Below are positions 30,883 to 40,455 of a stretch of DNA of 64,000 bases, in pieces. This stretch comes from Streptomyces sp. JJ66 (GTDB taxonomy: Bacteria; Actinomycetota; Actinomycetes; Streptomycetales; Streptomycetaceae), in the NCBI RefSeq assembly GCF_019303495.1, contig NZ_JAEVFI010000005.1, positions 91,313 to 155,312 on the forward strand. Reading direction: 5' to 3'. The position numbers were made by a program, and so were the translations under genes. The stretch's first letter is position 1; every line of letters begins with the position of its first letter. The notes beneath the pieces were generated by a model. It made no database searches and was not told the origin of the DNA. It saw nothing but the letters and a program-made list of their open reading frames with translations.

Positions 30883-33141
30883 TCAGGGCTCACGCACCGC
30901 CCGGTAGAGCCGCGTCGAGCGGGGCGTGACCCGCACCGGCTGCCCCGCCGGGTGCCGGGTGCCCGGGGCGTGCGGTTCCTCCGCTGCGGTGTCCACCAGC
31001 AGTTCGTAGGACTGGGCCCACGGCGGTCCCGGCAGCGGGAAGTCCACGGCGGTGGGCGCGGCGTGGAGGATGGCCAGGAAGCTGTCGTCGGCGATGGGGT
31101 GGCCGGTCTCGTCGCGGCCGGGGAGGTCGTCGCCGCAGAGGTAGAGGGCGAGGGTCTGGCGGGGGGCGTACCAGTCGGCCTCGGTCATCTCGGTGCCGCT
31201 CGCGGTGAACCACGCCAGGTCGCGCAGACCGTCGGGGCCGTGCGGGCGGCCGGTGAAGAAGGCGCGGCTGCGCAGCACCGGGTGGTCGCGGCGCAGCCGG
31301 ACCAGGCGGGCCGTCAGCTCGCACAGGGCCCGCCAGCGCGGGTCCTCCAGCAGGCTCCAGTCGAGCCAGCTGACCTCGTTGTCCTGGCAGTACGCGTTGT
31401 TGTTGCCCCGCTGGGTGCGGCCCAGCTCGTCCCCGGCGACGAGCATCGGCACGCCGGTGGACAGCAGCAGCGTGGTGAGCAGGTTGCGCAGCTGGCGGCG
31501 GCGCAGGGTGGTGACGTCGGCGTCGTCACTCTCGCCTTCGGCGCCGCAGTTCCACGAGCGGTTGTCGGCGGTGCCGTCGCGGCCCGCCTCCCCGTTGGCG
31601 TCGTTGCGCTTGTGGTGGTAGCTCACCAGGTCGCGCAGGGTGAAGCCGTCGTGCGCGGTGACGAAGTTGACCGACGCGTACGGGCGCCGCCCGCCCCAGG
31701 CGTACAGGTCGCTGGACCCGGACAGGCGGTAGCCCAGGTCGCGGACGTCGGGCAGGGCACCGCGCCAGAAGTCGCGCACCGTGTCCCGGTAGCGGTCGTT
31801 CCACTCCGTCCACAGCGGCGGGAACGCGCCCACCTGATAGCCACCCGAGCCCACGTCCCACGGCTCGGCGATGAGCTTCACCCGGCGCAGCACCGGGTCC
31901 TGCGCGATGACGGCGAGGAACGGGGAGAGCATGTCCACGTCGTGCGGGGAGCGGGCCAGCGCCGCCGCCAGGTCGAAGCGGAAGCCGTCCACGCCCATCT
32001 CCTGGACCCAGTACCGCAGCGAGTCGGTGATCAGGCGCAGCACCTGCGGCTGGACGACGTGCAGGGTGTTGCCGCAGCCGGTGTAGTCGGCGTACCGGCG
32101 CGGGTCGTGCGCCAGGCGGTAGTAGCCCCGGTTGTCGATGCCGCGCAGGCTGAGCGTCGGGCCCAGCTCGCCCGACTCGGCGGTGTGGTTGTAGACGACG
32201 TCCAGGATCACCTCGATCCCGGCCGCGTGCAGCGCCCGCACCATGCGCTTGAACTCGCCCACCTGCTGCCCGCGCGTACCGGAGGCGGCGTAGGCGGCGT
32301 GCGGGGCGAAGTAGCCGATGGAGTTGTAGCCCCAGTAGTTGCGCAGGCCGCGCCGCAGCAGGTGGTCCTCGTGCGCGAACTGGTGCACCGGCAACAGCTC
32401 GACGGCGGTGACGCCGAGCCGGGTGAGGTGCCCGATCGCCGCCGGGTGCGCCAGGCCCGCGTACGTGCCGCGCAGCCGCTCAGGCACGCCGGGGTGGCGC
32501 ATGGTGAAGCCGCGCACGTGCAGTTCGTACAGCACGGTGTCGGCCCACGGCGTCTTCGGGCGGCGGTCGTCGCGCCAGTCGTCGTCCGGCGGGCTGCCCG
32601 GGGGCCCGGCGGGGGCACCATCGTGCACGACGACGCCCTTGGGGACGTGCGGCGCCGAGTCGCGCTCGTCGCGCACGGTGTCGGCGCGGTGCTGGTGCGG
32701 CCAGTCCCGCACGTGGCCGTACACCTCAGCGGGCAACGCGAACTCGCCGTCCACCGCCCGGGCGTACGGGTCCAGCAGCAGCTTCGCCGGGTTCCAGCGG
32801 GCTCCGGTCCACGGGTCCCAGCGGCCGTGGACCCGGTAGCCGTAGCGCTGGCCGGGGTGCACGCCGGGCACGAATCCGTGCCAGATCTCGTGCGTCAGCT
32901 CCGTCAGCTCGCGGCGTGTCTCGCGGCCGTCGTCGTCGAACAGGCACACCTCGACGCGTTCGGCGCCCCCGGCCCATAGGGCGAAGTTGGTGCCGGGCGT
33001 GCCGTCGGGCCCGCTGCGGTAGCGGGCGCCGAGCGGCTGCGGGCTGCCCGGCCACACCTCGCGCGACGCGCCGGGGCGGGGGAGGGGCGATGACGGGCGG
33101 CCGGTTGGCGGGCTCGCCGGGGCGGCGGGTGGGCAGCGCAC
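30883..33141 (-). CDS. glgX: glycogen debranching enzyme (isoamylase type)
   Basis: Hydrolyses alpha-1,6 branches left by phosphorylase action. The 752 residues have an N-terminal CBM48-like domain (GARYRSGPDGTPGTNFALWA; RVEVCLFDD), the GH13_11 barrel (YELHVRGFTMRHP, ELLPVHQFAHE, YWGYNSIGYFAP, VILDVVYNHTAE), nucleophile D390 in DGFRFDLAAAL, acid/base E426 in KLIAEPWD and the VTAHDGFTLRDLVSYHHKRN segment. The GTG at 33141 is chosen because a perfect AGGAGG (33148-33153) lies six bases upstream; earlier GTG codons would add up to 15 residues. With GlgP it completes glycogen breakdown. Confidence 0.95.
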   Translation of the reverse strand: MRCPPAAPASPPTGRPSSPLPRPGASREVWPGSPQPLGARYRSGPDGTPGTNFALWAGGAERVEVCLFDDDGRETRRELTELTHEIWHGFVPGVHPGQRYGYRVHGRWDPWTGARWNPAKLLLDPYARAVDGEFALPAEVYGHVRDWPHQHRADTVRDERDSAPHVPKGVVVHDGAPAGPPGSPPDDDWRDDRRPKTPWADTVLYELHVRGFTMRHPGVPERLRGTYAGLAHPAAIGHLTRLGVTAVELLPVHQFAHEDHLLRRGLRNYWGYNSIGYFAPHAAYAASGTRGQQVGEFKRMVRALHAAGIEVILDVVYNHTAESGELGPTLSLRGIDNRGYYRLAHDPRRYADYTGCGNTLHVVQPQVLRLITDSLRYWVQEMGVDGFRFDLAAALARSPHDVDMLSPFLAVIAQDPVLRRVKLIAEPWDVGSGGYQVGAFPPLWTEWNDRYRDTVRDFWRGALPDVRDLGYRLSGSSDLYAWGGRRPYASVNFVTAHDGFTLRDLVSYHHKRNDANGEAGRDGTADNRSWNCGAEGESDDADVTTLRRRQLRNLLTTLLLSTGVPMLVAGDELGRTQRGNNNAYCQDNEVSWLDWSLLEDPRWRALCELTARLVRLRRDHPVLRSRAFFTGRPHGPDGLRDLAWFTASGTEMTEADWYAPRQTLALYLCGDDLPGRDETGHPIADDSFLAILHAAPTAVDFPLPGPPWAQSYELLVDTAAEEPHAPGTRHPAGQPVRVTPRSTRLYRAVREP

Positions 33142-33344
33142 GGGCAGCCTCCTGCGGCTCACACGCGCGGAACCACGCGGGGCCACGGTGCGCTGGCGTG
33201 TGTGGCTCCGGTGCGCCCGGCGTCCCGTGCCGTGCGCTCGTGGTCCCGCTCCTTCCCGGGGTTCTTCCCGCTCCGGCGGCCCCGTTCACCTCGAAGCCCC
33301 GTCCGGTTCCGCCCACCGGTGACCCGGACGGCGTTAACGGGCGT

Positions 33345-33350
33345 TACCCT
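33345..33350 (+). promoter_or_regulatory. candidate -10 box of leaderless enoyl-CoA hydratase transcript
   Basis: TACCCT (TAnnnT) ends six bases before the ATG at 33357 with no Shine-Dalgarno sequence. The best upstream hexamer is a weak TGACCC at 19 bases. Confidence 0.4.
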
Positions 33351-33356
33351 GCCGCC

Positions 33357-34124
33357 ATGACTGTGAACCTCGAAGTCGCCGATGGCGTCGGCACCCTCCG
33401 GCTCGACCGTCCGCCGATGAACGCGCTCGACATCGCCACCCAGGACCGGCTGCGCGAGCTGGCCGAGGAGATCACCCGGCGCGACGAGGTGCGCGCTGTG
33501 GTGATCTACGGCGGTGAGAAGGTCTTCGCGGCCGGGGCGGACATCAAGGAGATGCGGGAGATGGACCACGCGGCGATGGTCGCGCGGGCCGGTGACCTCC
33601 AGGCCGCGTTCACGGCCGTCGCGCGCATCCCCAAGCCCGTGGCCGCCGCCGTCACCGGCTACGCCCTCGGCGGCGGCTGCGAGCTGGCGCTGTGCGCGGA
33701 CATCCGCGTCGCGGCGGACAACGCGAAGCTGGGACAGCCAGAGATCCTGCTCGGGCTGATCCCCGGCGCGGGCGGCACACAGCGGCTCGCGCGGCTCGTG
33801 GGACCGTCGCGGGCCAAGGACCTCATCTTCACCGGCCGCCAGGTCAAGGCCGACGAGGCCCTGTCCATCGGACTGGTGGACCGCGTGGTCCCGGCCGCCA
33901 AGGTGTACGAGACGGCGCACGCGTGGGCCGCACGGCTGGCCAAGGGACCGGCGATCGCGCTGCGGGCGGCGAAGGAGTCCGTCGACTTCGGTCTGGACGC
34001 CGGTATCGACACCGGCCTGGCCATCGAACGCAACTGGTTCGCGGGCCTGTTCGCCACGGAAGACCGCGAGACCGGCATGCGCAGCTTCGTCGAGGACGGC
34101 CCGGGCAAGGCGGTCTTCCGCTAG
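33357..34124 (+). CDS. enoyl-CoA hydratase/isomerase family protein
   Basis: Crotonase-fold protein of 255 residues acting on acyl-CoA. Features: GVGTLRLDRPPMNALD near the N-terminus, the oxyanion-hole segment FAAGADIKEM, TGYALGGGCELALCADI with the first catalytic glutamate, and GQPEILLGLIPGAGGTQRLARLVG with the second. Both glutamates needed for hydration are present, so true hydratase activity in fatty acid or branched amino acid breakdown is likely; the substrate cannot be named. The gene is alone and divergent from glgX across 215 bases, with a leaderless-type start. Confidence 0.93.
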   Translation: MTVNLEVADGVGTLRLDRPPMNALDIATQDRLRELAEEITRRDEVRAVVIYGGEKVFAAGADIKEMREMDHAAMVARAGDLQAAFTAVARIPKPVAAAVTGYALGGGCELALCADIRVAADNAKLGQPEILLGLIPGAGGTQRLARLVGPSRAKDLIFTGRQVKADEALSIGLVDRVVPAAKVYETAHAWAARLAKGPAIALRAAKESVDFGLDAGIDTGLAIERNWFAGLFATEDRETGMRSFVEDGPGKAVFR

Positions 34125-34490
34125 CCCGCGGGAGTACCCCATCCCGGAACCGGGGCTTCGCCCAGGCCCCTCCCACGACTTCGGCGCCGTGGTCGCGAGG
34201 CCCAGCCCGTCTGGCCGGACCTCGCGCCCGAGCCGGACGCCAAGACGGTCCAGGGCGGCCAGCGTCCCGGGCTGGCCAGCGGACGCGCGGCAACTCGCCG
34301 ACCAGGTGTCCACGAAGGAGTGCGCGCCGTTCGCCGCCGCACTCGTCCGCGCGGCGCTGGACACGTCCGTGGTGGAGGACGTGGCGGCGCGCGTCGCGGG
34401 CGGTGACGGCGGCGGGGGCTGACGTCGCGTCACCGGGTCAATTCGCCGGACTCGCCTACGCGAACGGCGAACGCACGCCATGATGGGGCC
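34125..34490 (+). other. 366-base gap with possible gene remnant
   Basis: No intact gene is supported. One forward frame (34189-34422, 77 codons) ends in a plausible helical stretch (RQLADQVSTKECAPFAAALV, then RAALDTSVVEDVAARVAGG) preceded by an Arg/Pro/Ser-rich part that looks out of frame. It may be the end of a degraded regulator or enzyme, but there is no start or ribosome site to support expression. Confidence 0.3.
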
Positions 34491-35099
34491 ATGGCGGGAG
34501 TGGAGGAGACGGCATCCGCACAGGTGCCGGCCATCGCGGGCACGGCCGAGGACGCATCCGACTCCGGCGGCACACCGGGCTGTGACAGCGCGTCGCACCC
34601 CGAGGGCGTTCCCAGCCCCGGCGGCCCCCCGAGCCCCGAGGACCCGCAGCGCCCCGGCAGCGTGCAACGCCGCGACAGCGCGCAGGGCAACGCCCTCGAC
34701 CTCCTCGGCGACCCCTCCCAGACCGAGGTCCGATTCCGCAACCGGCCGGAGTCGGCCGGCATGGCCCGCCGCCTGGCCGCCGCCGTGCTGCACGGGCAGT
34801 GGCGGCTCCCGGGCTCCGTCACCGACGACGGCGTGCTGCTGGTGTCGGAGCTGGTGGGCAACGCGGTGCGGCACACCGGCGCGCACGACTTCGGCCTGCG
34901 CATGTTCCGCCGCCGGGGCTGGATCAGGGTGGAGGTACGCGACCCTTCGCGCGGGCTGCCGTGCCTGCTGCCCATGCGGGAGCTGGACACCACCGGGCGC
35001 GGCCTGTGGCTGGTGGACAGGCTCGCCGATCGCTGGGGCGTGGACCTCCTGCCGCGCGGGAAGACCACCTGGTTCGAGATCCGCGTTCTCGACCGGTGA
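34491..35099 (+). CDS. HATPase_c_2 anti-sigma-like ATP-binding protein
   Basis: A 202-residue cytoplasmic protein with a GHKL/histidine-kinase-like ATPase domain from about residue 75 to the end. The N box is LLVSELVGNAVRHTG and the G1/G2 region DTTGRGLWLVDRLADRWGVD. No kinase dimerisation domain is present, so it belongs to the RsbW/SpoIIAB-like group abundant in Streptomyces, which bind sigma or anti-anti-sigma factors. The N-terminal 70 residues are Ser/Pro/Asp-rich and probably disordered. No sigma factor gene lies nearby, so the partner is unknown. An ATG 11 bases upstream is in another frame. Confidence 0.85.
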   Translation: MAGVEETASAQVPAIAGTAEDASDSGGTPGCDSASHPEGVPSPGGPPSPEDPQRPGSVQRRDSAQGNALDLLGDPSQTEVRFRNRPESAGMARRLAAAVLHGQWRLPGSVTDDGVLLVSELVGNAVRHTGAHDFGLRMFRRRGWIRVEVRDPSRGLPCLLPMRELDTTGRGLWLVDRLADRWGVDLLPRGKTTWFEIRVLDR

Positions 35100-35154
35100 C
35101 CTGCGCAGGCCCCCGGCAGGCACTGGGGCGTGGGTGCCTGTACACAATGGTTCC

Positions 35155-36066
35155 GTGGATTACGAAGCGCTGCTGGAGCACGCCAGGGCGGCGGCCCGCC
35201 CCGTGCTGGGCCGGGCCGCCCCGGCCGACTACATCCCCGCGCTGGCCCGGGCCGATCCGCAGGCGTTCGGCATGGCGCTGGCCACCGTGGACGGTGAGGT
35301 GCACGGCGTGGGCCAGTGGCGCACCCCGTTCTCCGTGCAGAGCGTGTCCAAGCTGTTCGCCCTCGCGCTGGCGCTCGCGCACGGCGGCACCGCGCTGTGG
35401 CGGCGGGTGGGACGCGAGCCGTCGGGCAACCCGTTCAACTCGCTGATCCAGCTGGAGTCCGAGCAGGGCATCCCGCGTAACCCGTTCATCAACGCGGGCG
35501 CCCTCGTCGTCACCGACGCGCTGCTCAGCCTCACCGGGGACGCGCGCGCGGCGGTGGTGGACTTCCTGCGCGAGGAGACCGGGAACCCGGGCATCTCCAT
35601 CGACGCCGCTGTCGCCGCGTCGGAGGCCGGGCACGGGCACCGCAACGCCGCCCTCGCCCACTTCATGGCCTCCTTCGGCAACCTGCACAACCCGGTTGAC
35701 GACGTGCTGGAGCACTACTTCGCGCACTGCTCCATCGCCGCCGACTGCCGCGACCTGGCGCTCGCCGGGGGCTTCCTCGCCCGGCACGGGCTGCGCGCGG
35801 ACGGCTCCCGGCTGCTGAGCCGCAGCGACGCCAAGCGGATCAACGCGGTGCTGCTGACCTGCGGCACCTACGACGCGGCCGGGGAGTTCGCCTACCGCGT
35901 CGGCCTGCCCGGCAAGAGCGGGGTGGGCGGCGGCATCCTGGCGATCGTGCCCGGACGCGGCGCGGTGTGCGCGTGGAGCCCGGGCCTGGACGCCGTCGGT
36001 AACTCGGTGGGCGCGACGGCCGCGCTGGAGGACTTCACCGAGCGCTCGGACTGGTCGGTGTTCTGA
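35155..36066 (+). CDS. glsA: glutaminase
   Basis: Hydrolyses glutamine to glutamate and ammonia. The 303 residues match the serine-dependent beta-lactamase-like glutaminase family: DYIPALARADPQAFG, the SxxK-type catalytic segment PFSVQSVSKLF, EPSGNPFNSL, PRNPFINAGAL, MASFGNLHNPVDDVL, LLTCGTYDAAGEFA and KSGVGGGI. The GTG at 35155 begins the conserved start (VDYEALLEHA); no ribosome site is seen, and CACAAT six bases earlier may be a -10 box, though it departs from TAnnnT at one position. It is convergent with the GH15 gene, with only 13 bases between stops. Confidence 0.95.
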   Translation: MDYEALLEHARAAARPVLGRAAPADYIPALARADPQAFGMALATVDGEVHGVGQWRTPFSVQSVSKLFALALALAHGGTALWRRVGREPSGNPFNSLIQLESEQGIPRNPFINAGALVVTDALLSLTGDARAAVVDFLREETGNPGISIDAAVAASEAGHGHRNAALAHFMASFGNLHNPVDDVLEHYFAHCSIAADCRDLALAGGFLARHGLRADGSRLLSRSDAKRINAVLLTCGTYDAAGEFAYRVGLPGKSGVGGGILAIVPGRGAVCAWSPGLDAVGNSVGATAALEDFTERSDWSVF

Positions 36067-36079
36067 CGGGCCGGGGTCC

Positions 36080-37924
36080 TCACGGTCCTCCGTCGGCGTC
36101 GTCCAGCCCTTCGTCCAGGGCGAGCGCGGCCATGATGAGCGCCACGTGGGTGAAGGCCTGGGGGAAGTTGCCGAGCTGCTCGCCGGTGGGGCCGATCTCC
36201 TCCGCGAAGAGCCCGACGTGGTTGGCGTAGGTGAGCATCTTGTCGAACGCGTAGCGTGCCTTGCCCAGGCGGCCCGCCTGGGCGAGCGCGCTCACGTACA
36301 GGAAGCTGCACAGGGAGAACGTTCCCTCCTCGCCCCGCAGACCGTCGGGGGAGGCGGCGGTGTCGTACCGGTGCACGAGGCTGTCGGAGACGAGTTCGGC
36401 CTCCATGGCGTCCAGCGTCGTCAGCCAGCGCCCGTCCCCCGGGGAGAGGAAGCCCACCGCGGGCATCAGCAGCAGCGAGGCGTCCAGGACGTCGCTGCCG
36501 TAGTGCTGCACGAAGGCCCGTCGGCGCGGGCTGAAGCCCCGTTCCATGATCTGTCGGAAGATCGCGTCCCGGGCGGCTGTCCAGCCGGGGACGTCGGCGG
36601 GCCGGGCCAGCTTGGTGGCCAGGCGGATGCCCCGGTCGAGGGCTGTCCAGCACATCAGGCGGCTGAAGGTGAAGTCCTGGCGGCCTCCCCTGGTCTCCCA
36701 GATGCCCTCGTCAGGACGGTCCCAGGACCGGGCGAGCCAGTCCAGGAGCGCGCTCAGGTGGCGCCAGCCGTCGTACCCGGCGAGCTGGGCGTGGTCGCCC
36801 GTGCCGCTGAGCGCGTAGGCCAGCTCGCCGTAGATGTCGAGCTGGAGCTGTCCGGCGGCGTCGTTACCGATGCGCACCGGGGCCGAGCCGCGGTACCCCT
36901 CCAGATGGCCGAGCGTCTCTTCGGCCAGCTGGGGGTCTCCGTCGACGCGGTACAGGACCTGGAGGGGTTCGCCCGTCGTCGTCTCGCCGGTCGCCAGCCG
37001 CGCCGCGAGCCAGTGCCGGAACGCCTCCGCCTCCTCGTCGTAGCCGAGGTCCAGCAGGGCCCGCACGGCGAGGGAGGCGTCGCGGACCCAGGTGTAGCGG
37101 TAGTCCCAGTTGCGCTCCCCGCCGAGCTGCTCGGGCAGGCCGGTGGTGACGGCCGCGACCGGTGCTCCGGTGGGCGCGTAGGTCATCAGCTTGAGCGTGA
37201 TCGCGGAACGGCTCACCATCTGCTGCCAGCGTCCCCGGTACCGGCTGCGCCGTACCCAGCGGTTCCAGTAGTCGTACGTCGAGGCGAACGCGTGCTGCAC
37301 GGAGCGCCCGGTCGGCGGGGCCGGAGGTTCGGCGTGGGGGGTGTCGCACACGGTCAGCACGGCGGCGGCCCGCTCGCCGTGCCGCAGCGTCAGGTGAGCC
37401 AGGACGTCGCGCTCCTCGCGCCGCAGCTCCACGGGAACCGCTGCGGGACCCCGGACGTGCAGGAAGGCCGCGCTGTCCGGGGCCGTGAAGTGGGCCGTGT
37501 CCTGGGTGAGGGTGAGGTGGTGCGTCCCGCGGCCGTAGTCGAACCGGGGGCGGCAGGCGAGCCGGAAGCGGACCGTGCCCCGGGTGGCCCGCATGATCCG
37601 GATGACGTGGTGCTGGTCTTCTGGCGCCTCGGCCTCGCCCAGCGGCATGAAATCGACGACCTCGCCGACGCCCTCCGGGGTCAGGAACCGCGTCACGAGA
37701 ATCGCCGTGTCGGCGAGGTAGAGCTGCCGCGTCGTCGCGCCGGGTGCCTCGGGGGAGAGGGCGAAGCAGCCGCCCCGCTCGTGGTCGAGGAGTGCCGCGA
37801 ACAGGCTGGGCGAGTCGAACCGGGGGGCGCACAGCCAGTCGAGCACGCCGTCGGACGAGACCAGTGCGGCGGTCCGCAGGTCGCCGATCAGGCCGTGGTC
37901 CGCGATCGGCGGGTAGCGGCGCAT
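36080..37924 (-). CDS. glycoside hydrolase family 15 protein (glucoamylase- or trehalase-like)
   Basis: Predicted inverting exo-hydrolase of 614 residues, without a signal peptide, hence intracellular. The N-terminal super-beta-sandwich starts IADHGLIGDLRTAALVSSDG and WLCAPRFDSPSLFAALLD; the (alpha/alpha)6 barrel carries ERNWDYRYTWVRDASL, the acid GIWETRGGRQDFTFSR and the base in GEEGTFSLCSFLYVSALA. The same fold serves bacterial glucoamylases and the actinobacterial GH15 trehalase, and sequence alone does not separate them. Trehalase would link neatly with TreS. The ATG at 37924 has GAAGGGAG upstream; a GTG seven codons earlier is an alternative. Confidence 0.92.
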   Translation of the reverse strand: MRRYPPIADHGLIGDLRTAALVSSDGVLDWLCAPRFDSPSLFAALLDHERGGCFALSPEAPGATTRQLYLADTAILVTRFLTPEGVGEVVDFMPLGEAEAPEDQHHVIRIMRATRGTVRFRLACRPRFDYGRGTHHLTLTQDTAHFTAPDSAAFLHVRGPAAVPVELRREERDVLAHLTLRHGERAAAVLTVCDTPHAEPPAPPTGRSVQHAFASTYDYWNRWVRRSRYRGRWQQMVSRSAITLKLMTYAPTGAPVAAVTTGLPEQLGGERNWDYRYTWVRDASLAVRALLDLGYDEEAEAFRHWLAARLATGETTTGEPLQVLYRVDGDPQLAEETLGHLEGYRGSAPVRIGNDAAGQLQLDIYGELAYALSGTGDHAQLAGYDGWRHLSALLDWLARSWDRPDEGIWETRGGRQDFTFSRLMCWTALDRGIRLATKLARPADVPGWTAARDAIFRQIMERGFSPRRRAFVQHYGSDVLDASLLLMPAVGFLSPGDGRWLTTLDAMEAELVSDSLVHRYDTAASPDGLRGEEGTFSLCSFLYVSALAQAGRLGKARYAFDKMLTYANHVGLFAEEIGPTGEQLGNFPQAFTHVALIMAALALDEGLDDADGGP

Positions 37925-38142
37925 GGCGCTCCCTTCGACGCTCACCGGCCCTTCGCGCGCCGGTCCCTCTCACGCTAGGACGGCAGCCGTCGTCCCGCAT
38001 GCGCGGTCACCCTTCGTGGTGGGCGGACGTGCCGAATGCGCCGGGCGCTATTTCAATGGTGGAGGTGATCGCGAGGCTCGCGCGGGAGCTTCGCTGGCAG
38101 CCGTGGCCGGGGCCGGCCGCGACCTCGACCGTCCGGGAGGGC

Positions 38143-40455
38143 ATGGTGCCGCCATCAGCACAGCGTCCGGCGGCCCGCTCCCCTCGCGGAGCGGGCCGCC
38201 GTCCCTCCCGTGGAGTGCTGTACCGGACCGGCGCCTGGTGCGCGCGGCACTGCGTGACGGTCCTCGCCGTGTGGCTGGCCGTAGCGGTGGGGGTGCAGGT
38301 GCTGGACCGGGCGTTCGGCGGTGACTACTCCGACGACTTCACCCTGCCCAGCACGCAGTCCTACGCGGGCTTCCAGGTGCTTCAGGAGCATGAACCCTCG
38401 GCGGGCGGCTACAGCGCGCAGATCGTCCTGCACGACGACGAGCCGCTCCCGGACACCGGCGGACCGGTCGGGACGGCGGTGACGCGGCTGGAAAAGCTGC
38501 CGCACGTGCTCGGTGCGCGCAACCCCCTCACCGCCGGGCAGGACACGGCCGTGGGCCCGCTCTCCCCGGACGGGAAGACGGCGTACATCACCATGCGGTT
38601 CGACGTGCAGCCGTCCACGCTGGGCTCGTCCTACCTCGATGGGGTGGACTCGGCGGTCCAGCCCATGCGGGCGGCGGGGGTGCAGGTGGAGTACGGAGGT
38701 CCCCTGGGCGATCTGGCCCGGCCCCAGGCCGACGACCGGCGCAGCGAAGCCATCGGTTTCGGTGCGGCGCTGATCGTGCTCCTGCTGGGCTTCGGCAGTC
38801 TGCTGGCGGCCCTCATGCCCCTGGTGGCAGCGTTGATCGCGGTGGCCTGCGGGCTCGGGCTGCTGGGGCTGCTCGCGGCGGCCTCCACCTTCGCGACGGT
38901 CTCACCCACGCTCGCCACCATGATCGGGCTGGGCGTCGGCATCGACTACGCCCTCTTCCTGATCACCCGGCACCGCCAGCTGCTCATGGACGGCCGGGGA
39001 CCGGCGGTCGCGGCTGGCCTGGCGGCGGGGAACAGCGGGCGGGCGGTCGTGGTCTCCGGCTGCACGGTGATCATCGCGCTGTCCGGGCTGTGGGTCTCGG
39101 GGGTGAGCTTCATCGGGAAGCTGGGGCTGGCGGCCGCCGTCACGGTGATCACGGCGGTCCTGGGGGCGCTCACCCTGGTGCCCGCGCTGCTCGGGCTCGC
39201 GGGCCGTTCGGTCGACAGGTTCCACGTCCGGCGCCCGGTGGCCGAGGCGGAGGCGGCTGGCGGGGGTGCTGGTGCCGATGTCTCCGGCGGCGCCTGGCAG
39301 CGCTACGCGCAGACCATGGAGCGGCGCCCGTGGTGGTTCCTGGGGTCGGGAGCCGTGGTCTTGGCCGTCCTGGCGATCCCGCTGTTCTCCATCCAGCTCG
39401 GCCACATCGACGACGGGGCCGACCCCACCTCCTTCACCGACCGGCGTGCCTTCGACCTGATGTCCTCCGCCTTCGGCCCGGGCTCCAACGGCCCGCTCAC
39501 CGTGGTCATCGACCAGACGGACGTACCGTCCGCCGACCGCGCGTCGCTGGGCTCCGACGTCCAAGACGCGCTGGCCGACGTACCGGACGCGGCCCTGATC
39601 ACGCCGCCGCAGCCGTCCGGGGACGGTGACGTGCTGATCGCGACGGCGTACTCCGACGCGGCTCCCCAGGACGAGCGGACCACGGACCTGGCCAACCGCC
39701 TCGTGGACGAGGTTCTCCCGCAAGCGGTCTCGGGCACCGGCGCCCGGACCTACGTCACGGGCACGACGGCCGCCCAGGTGGACTTCCTGGAAACGGTCTC
39801 CAGCCGCCTGCCACTGATCATCGCTGTCGTGGTCTGCCTGGCCTTCCTCGTCATCCTGACCGTCTTTCGCGGCGTACTGGTCGCGGTCAAGGCCGCGGTG
39901 CTCAACGTGCTGTCCATCGCGGCCGCCTACGGGGTGGTGGTCGCGGTGTTCCAGTGGGGCTGGGGCGGGCAGGCGCTCGGCGTGGGCGGCACCGTGCCCA
40001 TCGAGAGCTACGTACCGATGATGATGTTCGCGATCGTCTTCGGTCTCAGCATGGACTACGAGATCTTCCTGCTGTCCCGCGTGCGCGAGGCGTGGCTGCG
40101 CACCGGCGACGCCCAGGCGAGCGTGGCCCACGCGCTGAGCATCACCGGACGGGTCATCACCTGCGCGGCCCTCATCATGACCACCGTGTTCGCGGCCTTC
40201 ATCCTCACCGACACCATCGTGGTCAAGATGCTCGGGCTCGGACTGGCCGTGAGCGTGCTCATCGACGCGACCGTCGTCCGGCTGCTCCTCGTACCGGCCG
40301 CCCTGACCCTCCTCGGCCGGGCCGCGTGGTGGGCGCCGCGCTGGCTTGACCGGGTGCTCCCGCACCTTGACCCCGAGGGCGCCGAAGACGAACCACCGGC
40401 GGCGCCCATGGCCGGGCGGGCCGCGCCGGGCGGGCCGGGTGCGGCGGGGCGCTGA
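38143..40455 (+). CDS. MMPL/RND family membrane transporter
   Basis: A 770-residue integral membrane protein of the MMPL group, which exports lipids, metabolites or drugs. It has the RND plan: one helix near residue 30 (VLAVWLAVAVGVQVL), an extracellular loop domain, a cluster of five helices (AALIVLLLGFGSLLAALMPLV; LATMIGLGVGIDYALFLITR), a second loop domain, and a repeated helix cluster (IIAVVVCLAFLVILTVF; FAIVFGLSMDYEIFLLSRVREAWL). GVGIDYALF and GLSMDYEIF hold the conserved Asp-Tyr pairs of proton relay. Start is the ATG at 38143 or the GTG at 38146, since GGGAGG lies only two or five bases upstream. The last 40 residues are Pro/Gly/Ala-rich. Confidence 0.92.
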   Translation: MVPPSAQRPAARSPRGAGRRPSRGVLYRTGAWCARHCVTVLAVWLAVAVGVQVLDRAFGGDYSDDFTLPSTQSYAGFQVLQEHEPSAGGYSAQIVLHDDEPLPDTGGPVGTAVTRLEKLPHVLGARNPLTAGQDTAVGPLSPDGKTAYITMRFDVQPSTLGSSYLDGVDSAVQPMRAAGVQVEYGGPLGDLARPQADDRRSEAIGFGAALIVLLLGFGSLLAALMPLVAALIAVACGLGLLGLLAAASTFATVSPTLATMIGLGVGIDYALFLITRHRQLLMDGRGPAVAAGLAAGNSGRAVVVSGCTVIIALSGLWVSGVSFIGKLGLAAAVTVITAVLGALTLVPALLGLAGRSVDRFHVRRPVAEAEAAGGGAGADVSGGAWQRYAQTMERRPWWFLGSGAVVLAVLAIPLFSIQLGHIDDGADPTSFTDRRAFDLMSSAFGPGSNGPLTVVIDQTDVPSADRASLGSDVQDALADVPDAALITPPQPSGDGDVLIATAYSDAAPQDERTTDLANRLVDEVLPQAVSGTGARTYVTGTTAAQVDFLETVSSRLPLIIAVVVCLAFLVILTVFRGVLVAVKAAVLNVLSIAAAYGVVVAVFQWGWGGQALGVGGTVPIESYVPMMMFAIVFGLSMDYEIFLLSRVREAWLRTGDAQASVAHALSITGRVITCAALIMTTVFAAFILTDTIVVKMLGLGLAVSVLIDATVVRLLLVPAALTLLGRAAWWAPRWLDRVLPHLDPEGAEDEPPAAPMAGRAAPGGPGAAGR

